The position numbers and the translations under genes are program-made. From Carya illinoinensis (lineage: Eukaryota; Streptophyta; Magnoliopsida; Fagales; Juglandaceae), in assembly GCF_018687715.1 (NCBI RefSeq), contig NC_056766.1, positions 40,147,433 through 40,211,432 on the forward strand: a DNA stretch of 64,000 nucleotides, given 5' to 3'. The notes beneath the pieces were generated by a model that worked only from the letters and a program-made list of their open reading frames with translations, had not been told where the DNA came from and did not search any database. Below, one piece after another: positions 21,290 through 33,300 of this stretch. Positions within the stretch are counted from its first letter, which is position 1, and every line of letters begins with the position of its first letter.

Positions 21290-22430
21290 TTATAATGAGT
21301 TTGTTATTTTCAAAAAATCTTTATACACAATATTTTTTGTACAATTTTTTTCATAGTTATCAATTGTAGTTGGTCTTATAAGAATTTTTACTGAATTGGC
21401 AGTTTTGGCTCTTGATAATGCTACATATAATTGTCTATGAGAAAATACTGGTTCAGGTAAATATATTCCGACAGAATTTAATGTTTGTCCTTGTGATTTA
21501 TTTATTGTCATTGCAAAACTTAATTTGATGGAAAATTGTGTGCGTTTAAATGGAAAACCATTATTTTCATTTATATCTGGTAAGAATGGAATTCTGGGTA
21601 TAAAAACTCTTTTCCCTTTGTGATGACCAACTGAAATTTTTGCATCAATAACATTACGATTAAAATTACAACAAATCAATCGTGTGCTATTGCATAAACC
21701 TTCTGAAGGATTTATATTTCTAAGCAACATGATGGGACAATTCCTTTTAAGCAATAATTCATGTGGTGGCAATCCACTTGGTGTTAAAGTGTTTAAAAAA
21801 TTTTCGATTACACCTTGTTCAGATGTATCAATTGTTTCATCGAAACTATAATATCGCACCATATCACCTGGAAATTTTTCAACGATTATAGCATTTATTT
21901 CATCAACTGAGTGATTTTTTGGTGTTAATATAGCTCGATTTGTCATTTCAATTAAATTGTTTGAATAATTTGATATGTCTTTAAAAATAGCTTCTAATAA
22001 ACAATTTAAAGAGTCAGCATCATTGTTATATTGAATAAGCATTTCTGTTGGAATTTTGATCATATCTTTAACAGTAATTGGTTCATTACTATTACCAACT
22101 TCAATTAAATAACGACAAAAATCAGGATCCAATCTAGATCTCATATTTTCTATTAATTTAATTTTGGTTAAAGAAGACCATAAATGAGAGCGGGCTAAGC
22201 TTGCATCAATTTGTTGTTCTTTTGTACTTTTTTGAATTACAGGTAATACTTGACGAAAATCTCCGCCAAAAACAATAACTTTTTCACCGAAAGGAAGGTT
22301 TGTATCATTTATATCTTGTAACATCTTATCCACTACCTCTATAGAATATTTTCCACACACAGGTGCTTCGTCTCATATAATTAATTTTGCAAGACGCAAT
22401 AATTTAGCAAGATTTCCTTATTTGCTAACA
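21290..22430 (-). pseudogene. Helitron PIF1-like helicase, C-terminal part
   Basis: In the minus frame from about 22400, GNLAKLLRLAKLII is followed by a stop and DEAPVCGKYS. The family motif is IIWDEAP, so the Walker B tryptophan is now TGA. The rest is open for 356 residues: VIVFGGDFRQVLPVI, LIENMR, GLCNSTRL, INKSQGQTL and YVALSRA, that is, helicase motifs III to VI all recognisable. The frame ends at 21290. A frameshift/deletion separates it from the Walker A part upstream (22440). It belongs to the SF1B PIF1 family, which unwinds DNA during rolling-circle replication. Confidence 0.9.
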
Positions 22431-22439
22431 TTGCATGTA

Positions 22440-24278
22440 CTATTTTTTTCTATATTTAATGGAATTTAAAGCGTGAATGTGTTGTCGGCCTCCAGGTAAA
22501 ATTGATGCAGCAACACCAGATGATGCAGTTGTAAGTGCTATCATATGTTTTGATCTAATTTCAGCAAGAAGTGTTTTGTATAGAAATGTTTTTCCAGTAC
22601 CAGCAGGACCATCAATGAAAAATGCAGCAGATTTGTTGAGAAGTAAAATTTCGAGAATTAATTCATATGCGTGTTTTTGTTCAGAATTTAAATGATTTGA
22701 TGCAAGCAGATCTTCTTGTGGAATTGTAACAATTAATTCATCATCAATTTCTTGATGTCTAAATTCTTCATCGTCAGAGAATATATCAATTGGAGCAAGA
22801 TGATACATATTTATATTCTTTCCCATTGATTCAAGCGTAAAAGAGATGTTTTGTAGTACCATTTTTTTAATATTTTTTGCTGTTGTATTTGTTGAATAAA
22901 AATCTTCAGACATTTCTTTTTCAAATCGTTCCCAAAGTTCTTTTGGATTTGTAGGATTACAATATACTAAAATTATTGCAAAAAGACGTCTTAAACTATT
23001 TGGCATTCGGTATAAACAAGCTTCTTCTAAACATTCTTCTAAACTACTATCTTTGTTCAATAGACCATGTAAATTAGCTGCTTCACGAAATGTGGGCACA
23101 ACAATACCATTAATTGTTTTTAAATCTTCAAATGATTTTGGCCCTCTAATGTGGTTCAGTAATATTCGCAAGTAATATCTTTCACCTTCAATTGGATTTG
23201 CACTAACAATTCGCCCTATAACATTTCCTTTCTTTCTTGGAGTCCAAATTTTATATTGTTGATTCCAAACGAATTTTTCAGGAAATTCTTTGTACAATAA
23301 ATTGTGTGCATTTTGATCAATTTGATTTGTTAAAAAGAATTCAGTTAACATTGATTTTGTTGACAAATCTAAATTTAAAATGCTGTTTAAATTTTCATGT
23401 GCACGAAAAGCTACTAAATGTTGATTTTCAAGGTGCAGATGTAAACTATAAACTGATGGATACATTTCGTTAAGTGCAAAACCATATATTCTCCATGTAG
23501 TTTCGGGTGGTGTAATCCATCTACCTGATTTAAATTGTTCAATTTCATCAATTTGTTGATTATTTTCGTCGTTGATTAAATTGAAAGCGATACGATCATG
23601 TCCTTTGTAAATATATTTATACAAATATTTGACAGCTTTAATTGTAGAACAAATTTCAACATTTATATGACAATTAAATTTTGAAAGAAGATATGGATTA
23701 TATGGTACAACCCAACGATTATCTAAATTTTGTCCTCTAACTTTCACAATTGTTCCGTCATTAGAACGTTTGTATAATGGAAAACAATCAATTCCAACAG
23801 TTGTTTTAGATGTAAATTTTTTGGGATATTGATTTTTGCAAATTCCATTTTTTTTCATACATATATTAGTTGGATTCAATATTCCGCAAGGATCATGCAT
23901 CATATGTTTAACAACACTTTTATATAAGTGTACATTTTTTGTTTTATCAGGTATTTCTGCTGAAACAATTTCATCGAAAGATTCAGGTGCATAAATTCGC
24001 CAATCTTTTTGTAGTATTATTAAAAAATAAACATGTGGTAAGCCTCTTTTTTTATGTTCAATTGTGTAAACATATACTGCAACTTTACCAAAAATTTCTC
24101 GTTTAAATAATTCATTTTTTAAATCTTCTAATTTTGCTTTAAATATTCGTGCAATTAAATCAGGATGATTTTGAACTTCTTCATATGGTTTTAATTCATC
24201 TAAAATTTCTTTCCAACTTGGATTACATGTCATAGTTAAGAAAATATCAGGTTTGCCAAAACGTTGAACTAATGACAT
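22440..24278 (-). pseudogene. Helitron Rep nuclease and helicase N-terminal part
   Basis: An open frame of 612 residues begins MSLVQRFGKPDIFLTMTCNP. The HUH site, normally GLPHAH in these Reps, reads GLPHVYFLI (H82, Y84), so one metal-binding histidine is lost. The tyrosine motif is kept: KYLYKYIYKGHD (Y218 and Y222 region). The linker to the helicase carries RMPNSLRRLFA and EQKHAYELILE. Walker A is intact at FIDGPAGTGKTFLYKT, with ASSGVAASILPGGR. The frame then ends out of register where the AHS-type motif would continue (HIHALNSIKYRKK). The loss of the HUH histidine would disable cleavage even if the frameshift were absent. Confidence 0.92.
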
Positions 24279-24606
24279 TGCTTACATATATCTCTTGCGC
24301 ATATCTCTTGGACCTCCAATAAAAGATGAAGGTAAGATAATTCGTCTTCCAATTTTGGAGGGCATTAGTTTCTCCAATTGAAATACTATCAACAATACCT
24401 TGATATATATCTGATCTAATTTCTTGTTGTTTCGAACGAAAATAATTTAATCTTGATGTTTCAATTTTAATATACATGTCAACAACAAATTGTTGTAATA
24501 AACGACCAGATAATAATAAAATTGATTTGTTATGTTGTCTTATTTGTAATTTGAAACAATAATATTCACGGCATGAAATTGTTGGTTGTTTCTTCTTCTT
24601 CTTCAA
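24247..24606 (-). pseudogene. Helitron Rep upstream segment, frameshifted
   Basis: REYYCFKLQIRQHNKSILLL, SGRLLQQFVVDMYIKIETSR and DIYQGIVDSISIGET match the conserved block before Rep. After GETNA the frame slips: the expected LPSSFIGGPRDM appears only in another frame (near 24300-24345). A stop also lies just before the MSLVQRF start. These are at least two independent lesions. Confidence 0.85.
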
Positions 24607-24687
24607 AACTACAAAAATTATGGAAGAAAATTTAGAAATATAAACATATAAAAGTTTAAGATAACAAAATTAGAAGAATTAAAATTA

Positions 24688-25099
24688 GAGTTAAATATAG
24701 TTTGCCCCCTCGGACTATCATTTAATTCACAATCATGTACACTGGACCTGCTTTCATTGGACTTGCGAGATGTATAGAAAAAATTTGAAAACAATGTGAA
24801 AAGAGAAATTTTCATGGGGATAAAAAGAATAGGAAAGCATATCAACCAACCCCTTTTGTTTTCGAGGGAAATGCAAACGACAATGTTGTTGATGAACTGA
24901 AGGGTAATTTTGTCTTTGCATTAAAGGAAATACACGTGAAAAGCACACAAATGACATTTTCGTTCGATTTAATGCTTGTTGTAGATGGAAGAAGGCGATT
25001 GGGACGTTTTAAAAATAAGAGGGGATATTTTGATGCAATCAATAATTTTAGGGGTACATTGTAAATTAAGTAATAGTTGGAGGGGATAAAATCTAACCC
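24688..25099. mobile_element. 412-bp Mutator-type MITE inside the Helitron
   Basis: The perfect 9-bp duplication TTAAAATTA occurs at 24679-24687 and 25100-25108. The terminal inverted repeats are imperfect over about 50 bp: GAGTTAAATATAGTTTGCCC on the left, GGGTTAGATTTTATCCCC on the right (reverse complement). The short open frames inside are not genes. A diverged relative lies near 2300-2480. Confidence 0.85.
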
Positions 25100-25119
25100 T
25101 TAAAATTATTATTACCTTC

Positions 25120-26530
25120 TTCTTCAGTTCAAAATAATTCCTCTGCATTACTTGATTTGTGTAAATCATTTAATGTTGATGTTTGATTGTTTAGCAATAT
25201 TGTTCATTTTTTTATTTTTTCGATTCCTTCATGCCAACCAGAATCACCAAGAGGAAATAATAATGGATATTGAAGTGGATTGTAACAACCAAAATAATAT
25301 TGAACAATATGATTTTGACCTGTATGACTAAAAACGATAATATTTCAATTTGTTTCTTCTGCATAATTATCAGATTCAGTCCAAATAGCTGCAACTTGCG
25401 ATACTGATGGGGTATTATAAACACGTTGATCTAATCCAATGTCTGATCTTATGTGAATTACATGATTTTCAAGATTTGGAATGTTACTCAAGCTTCGAAA
25501 GAAATGACTATATGAATTAATTCTGAGTATATCCATCAATTGACTAATAATTGAAGGATCTAATCTTTCTGCATCATTAACACGATTTTCTAATTCATGT
25601 TCAGTATCATAGAAATATAGTTGCAAGTACGAAGGATATCCATCTTCGGGAATTAAATCATTAATGTAATGATAGATTTGTCCTTGAACTCTAAATGTGT
25701 AAATTCCTCTGTTTCTTCTACATAAATTTGTATCAAACTTAACTCCAAATGATGTGAAGGCAAATTTATTATTATATGTACGCACGTATGTACGAAAATT
25801 TTCAGATTTGTTTGAATTAGAAGTAAATAATTGATATAGTTCATTAGGAATTTGACTAAACGCTAACGATATTGTTCCATCTGCAAAACAAAAACTGTTT
25901 GATTCATGATAAAAATTTTTTGCTCCACAATATTTACATGACGGTACTAATGGTAAATAACTTGGTTCAAGAATTATAGTGTGTAATATTTGTCTAAAAC
26001 AAGGAGATATTCTTTGTCATTTTCCTATATTAAAAAAATAAAAAATAATATTATTAAAGATAAGATATTAAATATTAATGTAAAAATTAATGAAAAAATG
26101 TGTTAGCTTGTACATTACCTAAATTAGAATTTGATGTTCTTTGAAAATTCAATTCATCTTCATTTAGATAATTAACCTATAAAAGCATTTTTTAATATTT
26201 ATTGAATAGAATGAGAAAGGAATTGAAGGAAATATTTCTTTTAGTAAGAAATTGTTATGAATAAACCTGATTGGTCAATACTGAAGTTGACGTATTGTTA
26301 TCGATGTTAATTCTAGAAAAGTTGATATTCGAAGACGATCCAATTTCTCTTATACAAATCCCTTCATTGTTGTTTGAAGAAAGAGATAGGACATTCTGAG
26401 ACTGCCTTTGCCTTCGCATTTCATTATGTCGAAGATTTTTCAACTCAGCATATCTCTCTCTTCTTTTTTGACGGATTTCTTCTTCTTTTTGGTTTGATTG
26501 GATACTATACCAATTTTTTTTTTACGGATT
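25120..26530 (-). pseudogene. Helitron-like N-terminal domain region, several broken exons
   Basis: On the minus strand from 26530 there is a basic segment (RQKRRERYAELKNLRHNEMR) and an Asn/Ser-rich linker, then an intron-like gap. Next come LPLVPSCKYCGAKNFYHES (Cys pair), DGTISLAFSQIPNELYQLF, YNNKFAFTSFGVKFD, GIYTFRVQGQIYH and LDPSIISQLMDIL. After that, HIVQYYFGCYNPLQYPLLFP lies in another frame. These are the recognised landmarks of the plant Helitron N-terminus. Stops and frame changes near 25345 and 26020 show decay. Confidence 0.85.
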
Positions 26531-28261
26531 GTTTTCACTCTCTTCTGGATTTATTCATAAAAGAAGTTAGATAAAAAAAAAAACGGTGTTAATAATGTTT
26601 AAGTATATTTTTGCATTTAATAATATTGTCTTACCAATCGGCATAAAGTTATGAAAAATTATAAATTCTGTGTCGATTTTGGTGCGTAATCTAAAAAAAA
26701 ATTGAACATAAAAAAATGAAAAAAGTAAATATTAACATAACAATAATATAATATCATCAATTTATCCTAATTATAAGCGCACTTATATAAACATAAAAGA
26801 ATTGAATAATATTTTTTCAAATGAGATAGAAAAGAACGTACCAGGAAGTGGAGCACAAACAGAGGAATAAAGTGGACACAGCAAATTGATACCAACCAGA
26901 TTGATGAAGAGCTAAACAAAAGCAAAAGCAACAAATCTGACAAAAAAAAACATACATAAAAAAAAATTATTCTGATGATAAATAAAAATGATGATATAAA
27001 TAATTTAACTATTTACTGAAAAAAAAAAAAAAAAAACTTACAAACAAAGAATTAATGTATTGAATGGAATTTATTATCAAACATATTTTTAATAAAATAT
27101 ATAAAACAAAAAAAATAAAAACAAATAAAAGGCTATAAAAAAACCACAAATAAATGGAAATGCTATTTTGTTTTATTTTTTTATTATAATGTTTGTGTTA
27201 ATAAGTTAATGTTTATCAAATTTTTAAAAGATTTCAAACAAATCTTGAAAATAACAAGACTAAATACTATATTTATGTATAAAAACTCAATAACCATAAC
27301 TTTGAAGCGATCAGTAAGCAAAATGATGTTTTACTATTAATTCCTAACAAACAGTTAATTATAAGAATTCATCAACTTTCTTATCATTATTGTTAGTTCA
27401 TATAAATCTCTTGTTAATTCGCCTAGATCATTACTTTGTTACTTGATTTAAAAAAATGTTTATAATTTTTCGTTTACAGATAATTTATAAAAAGTTTCTA
27501 TTTTATTTATTCAAAAAAATAATATTTATAGTCGTGAATGTATAAATACTTTGCTACTTCTCAAAAAAAAAAAAATACAAGCTTTATATAAAAAATTAAT
27601 TTCTTTAATAATAAATCTGATTTTCTTTTTAAAACGACTAATACTTATATATTTTATAACTATATTGTAACACTAACTTTTTTTAATATATAATACTCAA
27701 TCGATCTTAGTGTATGGATCGAAAATTCTGTGTCTGTGAACCACGGCACCATCATATTAATTTGGTACCAATAATTAAATAAAATATCAAACCCCAAGGC
27801 ATATTGCCATATTTTTTGCAACATAATTGATCTTCCAAAATGACCTACTTTAAACCCAAATCCTTATTGTATTTAACAACATGTAGTGCAGCAAGAATAT
27901 CAACTAGCAATAAATCAGGATATAAATCATATATAGTTCCTTCTCAAAATGCCTACCATAGATCGTTCCCAATCATGAATTATAATTAAGAACTAATAAA
28001 GAATGAAAAGAACTAATTTGGTAATCTAATATAATTAATGGCATATAATTAAACATATATATAAGCCCAATTATTTATTAAGTTCCACCTTCCATTATAT
28101 ATATATATATATATGTCATCTCCAAACATACCGATTTATATACATGCTGTATATATTTTTAGAAGCATGTCAATCGTTAAGTAATTAACTTATAATATTT
28201 ATATATCCTTTAAAATACAATACATGATCAATTATTAGTTGATATGATTCGAGATGAAAAA
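26531..28261. other. AT-rich spacer, no gene seen
   Basis: Homopolymer-rich, with A or T runs of 10-18 bases and TA tracts (28098-28114). It probably contains the undetermined 5' end of the Helitron near 26.6-26.9 kb. No coding motif is recognised. Confidence 0.4.
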
Positions 28262-29325
28262 TTTTTAAAAAAAAAACAGCATTTATTAATTTCTTAGTTT
28301 CGTTTGGAAAAGTAGTCATGGATGGATAACTTTTTGACAATTCGTACATGGACATGACTCGCTTCCAATACAAGTTAGGTGGCTTTGATCATGACTACCT
28401 TGTGGAATTGGTTTTCATTGGTGTTGTGACGTTAATACTGTGGGGTCTATGAGAAAAAAATACATTATCATGTGTTTATAGACTTACATTATCATGTTTT
28501 ATCACATAATTTATTTACGTATATGAATTGCACATGAAATTATAATAATAATTTAAAATATTAAAAGAGCATTGTTACAAACTACCACCACTATCTATTG
28601 CAGGGAAGAAAAAGGGTGTGGAAAAACAAAAAGGGATGGGGCCTGGAGACTATATTAATATTTAATCGTAACGATTTGAAAATGCATTATTAGTATAATG
28701 GTTTAGGTGGTTCACTTTGACGTAAGGGCGATTTAGGTGGATTGAATTTTAGAGCCTTAGAATCAATGACTTTTAATATTCAAATATTATTCCAGAAGGA
28801 GGTCAGGCCAACAACCTTTGGCAGTACTGGCCTGTGGTGATCGACAATTGACAAAGATGTGTCAAAAAAACCTACATATATAATATGTTGCTTGATGAAA
28901 ATTATTCTAATGATAAACAAAAAAGATGATATAAATAATTTCACTATTTATAATTAAGAACTAATAAAGAATGAAAAGAACTTAAAAAAAAAAATAGCAT
29001 TTCTTAATTTCTTAGTTTCGTTTGGAAAAGTAGTCATGGATGGATAAGTTTTTGACAATTGGTACATGGAAATGATTCGCTTCCAATACAACTTAGGTGG
29101 GTTTGATCATGGCTACTTTGTGAAATTGCTTTTCATGAGAGAAAAAGGGTGTGGGAAAACAAAAAGGGATGGGACCTGAAGATTATATTAATATTTAATC
29201 GTAACGATTTGAAAATGCATTATTAATATAATGGTTTAGGTGGTTCACTTTGGACGATTTAGGTGGTTTGAATTTTAGAGCCTTGGAATCAATAGCTTTT
29301 AATATTCAAATATTATTCCAGATGG
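28262..29325. repeat. Segmental direct duplication
   Basis: Two blocks are repeated in the same order. TTTCGTTTGGAAAAGTAGTC is at about 28298 and 29016. AATCGTAACGATTTGAAAAT is at about 28663 and 29198, followed by TTTAGGTGGTTCACTTTG and TTTTAATATTCAAATATTA. The second copy lacks about 200 bp of the middle. Both lie in the same orientation about 535-720 bp apart. No coding function is recognised. Confidence 0.75.
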
Positions 29326-29329
29326 ACCG

Positions 29330-29770
29330 GAAACTAAAAAACCGTAGCAACACAAATCGCAAAAAAAAAAAAAAATTCTACAATTCTGAAATGCAAGTTA
29401 AAAAAAACGTGAATCGAATATACATGAAACGCAAGAAAATTTTTTTCTACATGTGTAACAACAAACGCAACATTTAAACAAAAAATGTGCAAGAAACAAA
29501 AATTGGAAAAGACGAAAGAACAAACAGATATCTGAACATCTGTGAATAAATGCAAAAAAATAAACCAAAAACAGCTCTCTTCAAACTGAAACCCTAAAAA
29601 AACAGATTACAAAAATAAAAAAATGCTACAAATCTAAAATGCAAGGAAAATAGAACATTAATCGAATATACATGAAATGCAAGAACAAAAAATTTCTACA
29701 TGGGTGTAACAACAAGTACAACTTAAAAAAAAAAAAAAAAAAAAGATTGTACAAGAAAAATACCGAAGGG
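29330..29770 (+). repeat. A-rich imperfect tandem repeat of about 270 bp
   Basis: GAATATACATGAAA(C/T)GCAAGAA recurs near 29412 and 29662. Each is followed by TTTCTACATG.GTGTAACAAC and preceded by an A-run and a TCTACAA-like word. The plus strand is extremely rich in A and poor in T. The overlapping frames are compositional. Confidence 0.6.
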
Positions 29771-31212
29771 GCGAGAGGAACTAACAGATGTCTTAAGATA
29801 TTTTTAGATCTGTAAATAAACGCAAGAAAATCAACTAAAGATGTGTTTAGACCTGTGACAACAAACGAAACAAAAAAATAAACCTCAATCGCAACAACAA
29901 ACAAAACAAGAAAGAAATAAAAACCACACCACAAACCAACAACTAAATAAATCCCAGCACAAATAGATGAAAGAAACAAAAACTTGTAAGAATATACGTT
30001 AAATGAAATTAAATTTTAAATATAAAAAAATAGTATTAATACGTAAATTAATACATAACTTTGTTTATATATAGCAAAACTCTTTATAGATTAGGAATAA
30101 TCCATTTCGCAAGATTGTGCGCGCACTAATTCTGAAACGGTGAATTTTCTGCATCGTGCATTCTTCAAAATGGTATTACTCGGTCATGGCTGCTTATGGT
30201 GCGAAATGAGAATTGTCTTCTTTTTGGGTACTACAAAACGTTGGACTGTAAAAAGAGTAGAGATGGGCAGTGTGAGACCCATTGTTTGACTGCAAAATGT
30301 TACAGGCTACAGCTGGCCAACTCATATAAAAGACAACTAAATGTACATTCTCTTTAGTAAATTAATAATCTAATTTTAAAAAGAGAACAATTCATTATTA
30401 GTGTTGTTGAAGCAGTATAGATCCACGTGATTATTAGATGGCGTTTAAGGTGCATTAAAAAGTAATAAGTTTTTTATTGAATCAAATAAAACAAAATGAT
30501 GATATTAAAGATACAAAAATAGACCTGCCACCAAACCTATAACTCTCTTTTCACCTACTCAAGATTATTGGATCAACTTTTCTGAAGACTTGAAGGATGA
30601 GATATTTGTGAAGTAAAATCATGATGAATATGAGCAATATAGCTAGTAATTTACTGCCCCACAATTTTTCTCAATCAATTAATAAAAACAAAGTACTTTT
30701 TGCTTTGACTAAGAAATATAAAACAAAATTTTCACCTACACCTTTCATCAGTTCCGGTCGTCATTATTATCTAGAGAATTCTAAAATGATAATTCTTACA
30801 TGGAGGTGTGGATAAACATTTAGAAGTGGATTGAGGGTGATCGGCTTAAGTTCATCAATGCACGTCCTTTCTGTAAATTTAATGATAATGTTTATAAAAA
30901 AATTTCATTATTTAACTATTAGCATATACTTCATTTAAATTGTTTCAATTCATATATGAATTTTGTATAAAATTATATTAAGAATTAAAAATATAAATAA
31001 ATAAAATTTAAAATGTTGTAATTTTTTTTTTTTAATTTATACATTAATAATGACTTAAAATTTAATAATAATGTTTATAAAAGATTTTTGTTATCTAGAT
31101 ATTAGTACATAGTTCATTTAAATGTTTTTGCTTAATATATGAGTTATAAATAAAATTTTGTTGAGAATCTAAAATGTAAAAAAAAATTAAAATGTTTTAA
31201 AATTTTATTTCT
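29771..31212. other. AT-rich spacer with an internal tandem repeat
   Basis: Two copies of about 185 bp, from roughly 30873 and 31053, share AATTTAATAATAATGTTTATAAAA-like and ATTAGTACATA-like words. They look like a decayed tandem duplication. No gene is recognised. Confidence 0.45.
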
Positions 31213-32197
31213 TTTGTTTTAGTGTGACCCTTTTTCTGGGAGTTGTTACAAGACAGTCAATAAATGTTAGTTTTGTGAATAATTTAATATTATTTGTTGG
31301 GAGTTTAATATTCAAACTATTTTGATATGTGTATATATTATATGGCACACATACAGACGCATTGTGAAGGAAATGGCTAAACTAATCCCTGTTGAGTGTA
31401 ACAGCGGAAGGAGGGTGAGCTGATGATGTGAGTGAGGATGGGTTCAGTAATTCCTCGCTCCTGCCACCTAACATTTCATCGTTTATTGTGTATTTTATGT
31501 CAATCCATGTTTTTTATAAGCTGTCAATCACTACCACCGGTCCTCCACCCACCTCACTTTTTCCCTTGTATAATAACTCCTCTTTGTCACCTACCATATT
31601 CCTTTCAATCAATATGAAAAGTTGGATGATTGTTTTAGCATGGTAAGCAAAACAAAGCAAAGCAAAATTTTTTTAAACAATTATATGAAAATTTATTATT
31701 ACACTTTATAAAGATTTCAAAAAACTGTAATTATTTACTATTTTTTTTTTGTTTTAGTGTGATCCGTTTCTGAGAGTTGTTACAAGACAATCAATAAATG
31801 TTAGTTTCGTGAATAATTTAATATTATTTGTTGGGAGTTTGAAATTCAAACTATTTTGATATGTGTATATATTATATGGCACACATACAGACGCATTGTG
31901 AAGGAAATGGCTAAACTAATCCCTATTGAGTGTAACAGCGGAAGGAGGGTGAGCTGATGATGTGAGTGAGGATGGGTTCAGTAATTCCTCGCTCCTGCCA
32001 CCTAACATTTCATCGTTTATTGTGTATTTTATGTCAATCCATGTTTTTTATAAGCTGTCAATCACTACCACCGGTCCTCCACCCACCTCACGTTTTCCCT
32101 TGTATAATAACTCTTTTTTGTCACCTATCATATTTCTTTCAATCAATATGAAAAGTTGGATGATTGTTTTAGCACGGTAAGCAAAACAAAGCAAAGC
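31213..32197 (+). repeat. Direct repeat pair, about 450 bp each (31213-31660 and 31749-32197)
   Basis: Both copies run from TTTTGTTTTAGTGTGA to GGTAAGCAAAACAAAGCAAA with only scattered differences, separated by about 85 bp of AT-rich DNA. Each contains the same 72-codon frame (MSEDGFSNSSLL...), which carries no recognisable domain. The pair could be short LTRs of a deleted element or a recent tandem duplication. The ends do not give TG..CA, so I favour duplication. Confidence 0.8.
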
Positions 32198-32829
32198 AAA
32201 CTTTCTTGGCTTTCTCAACTCAGTTTCTCATCCCTCTCTTCCTATTGTCGCCCCATAGCACCTGCCACAACCCTTCTCCATTTTTCTTTTTCCCCTCTTC
32301 TCTTTTAGTCACCGTGGGTTCTTTCTCACCATGGCCACACCCACAACAGAATCATCATCGGTTTACTCACCATGGGTTCTCCCCCAACCCACGGCCACAC
32401 TGTGGGTTCTAGCGGACAATCGTCCCCCTCCCTCTTTCTCTCAATGGGATTAAAGTGGATTTCTATTTTTTTTTTTTTTTTGTAGTTGTTGCAGCAACTG
32501 ATCGTTACGATCTGCTATGCTGCAAGCACGTCAAGGCCAAACGGTGTTGCCATGTGCTTGGGTTGCATCGTGATTGGACCACCTAGGGCTATTGACCCCC
32601 ACATGCAGCGAGGACGCCGACACTAAACAATGTAAGCGTCTAGTTGGGATGCATCGCAGTTGGGGTTTCTGTTGTTTGTTGGGTATGTGTTTGTTTTCTC
32701 TGTTGTTTGCCTTTAGGTTCTATTTCTTTTGTTGGGTTGTCACCCAGTGGCCCCCTTGCCGCCACCATGTCAAGGTCACACGGCATCACCGTATGGTTGG
32801 GTGCATCGTGGTTAGACAGCACGGCAATC
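32198..32829. other. C-rich spacer with short duplications
   Basis: ATGG(C/G)..CACACC/CCACGGCCACAC and CACCATGG words recur (32325-32405), and ACGGCA/TGCATCGTG words recur at 32560-32830. The overlapping ORFs in two frames have no recognisable domain. Confidence 0.4.
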
Positions 32830-33300
32830 AGTTTTGGATGCTTTCCCGACAGGACTGGGAGTTGGTGGGTGAGAGTCGCTGGAGTTGGTGGATTCAGTAT
32901 CTATTTATATATATAATAACCGTATATATATAATATATTATATATTATATAATATTTTATCTAAAATAGTAACGGAATGGGTGTGCACGACAATTAATTT
33001 TAGATTCTTTCCCGACAGGAGTTGGAGTTGGTGGGTGAGAGTCGGTGGAGTGGGTGAGATGATAATATATATTATATAATATTTTATCTAAAATAGTAAC
33101 GGAGTGGGTGTGCACGGCAATTAATTTTAGATTTTTTCCCGACAGGAGTGGGAGTTGGTGGGTGAGAGTCGCTGGAGGTGAGATGATAATATATATTATA
33201 TAATATTTTATCTAAAATAGTAACGGAGTGGGTGAGATGAATTATATAATATTATATATATTATATAATATTTTATCTAAAATAGTAACGTAGTGGGTGT
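32830..33300 (+). repeat. Minisatellite of about 120 bp with an AT palindrome in each unit
   Basis: Each unit contains TTCCCGACAGGA, GGAGTTGGTGGGTGAGAGTC, then an AT-only segment ATATATTATATAATATTTTA, then TCTAAAATAGTAACGGA and GTGGGTGTGCACG. About three to four units, the last ones truncated. The AT segments are self-complementary and could extrude as cruciforms. Confidence 0.85.

Larger units (their letters stand above)
16765..26530 (-). mobile_element. Decayed Helitron carrying Rep-helicase and an RPA70-like gene
   Basis: On the minus strand the order is: Helitron-like N-terminal region (26530-25120), Rep nuclease (24606-23500), PIF1-type helicase (22700-21290), then 167 bp, then a nine-exon RPA large-subunit-like gene. 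Plant Helitrons commonly carry such RPA genes. A Mutator MITE (24688-25099) and a 2.2-kb solo LTR (16895-19078) are nested in it. Terminal TC and CTRR ends were not located, so the stated limits are those of the coding part. Confidence 0.85.

Noticed and set aside
31213..32197. LTR pair of a tiny retrotransposon
   Set aside because: No TG..CA edges, no primer site or polypurine tract in the 85-bp spacer, and no target duplication found.
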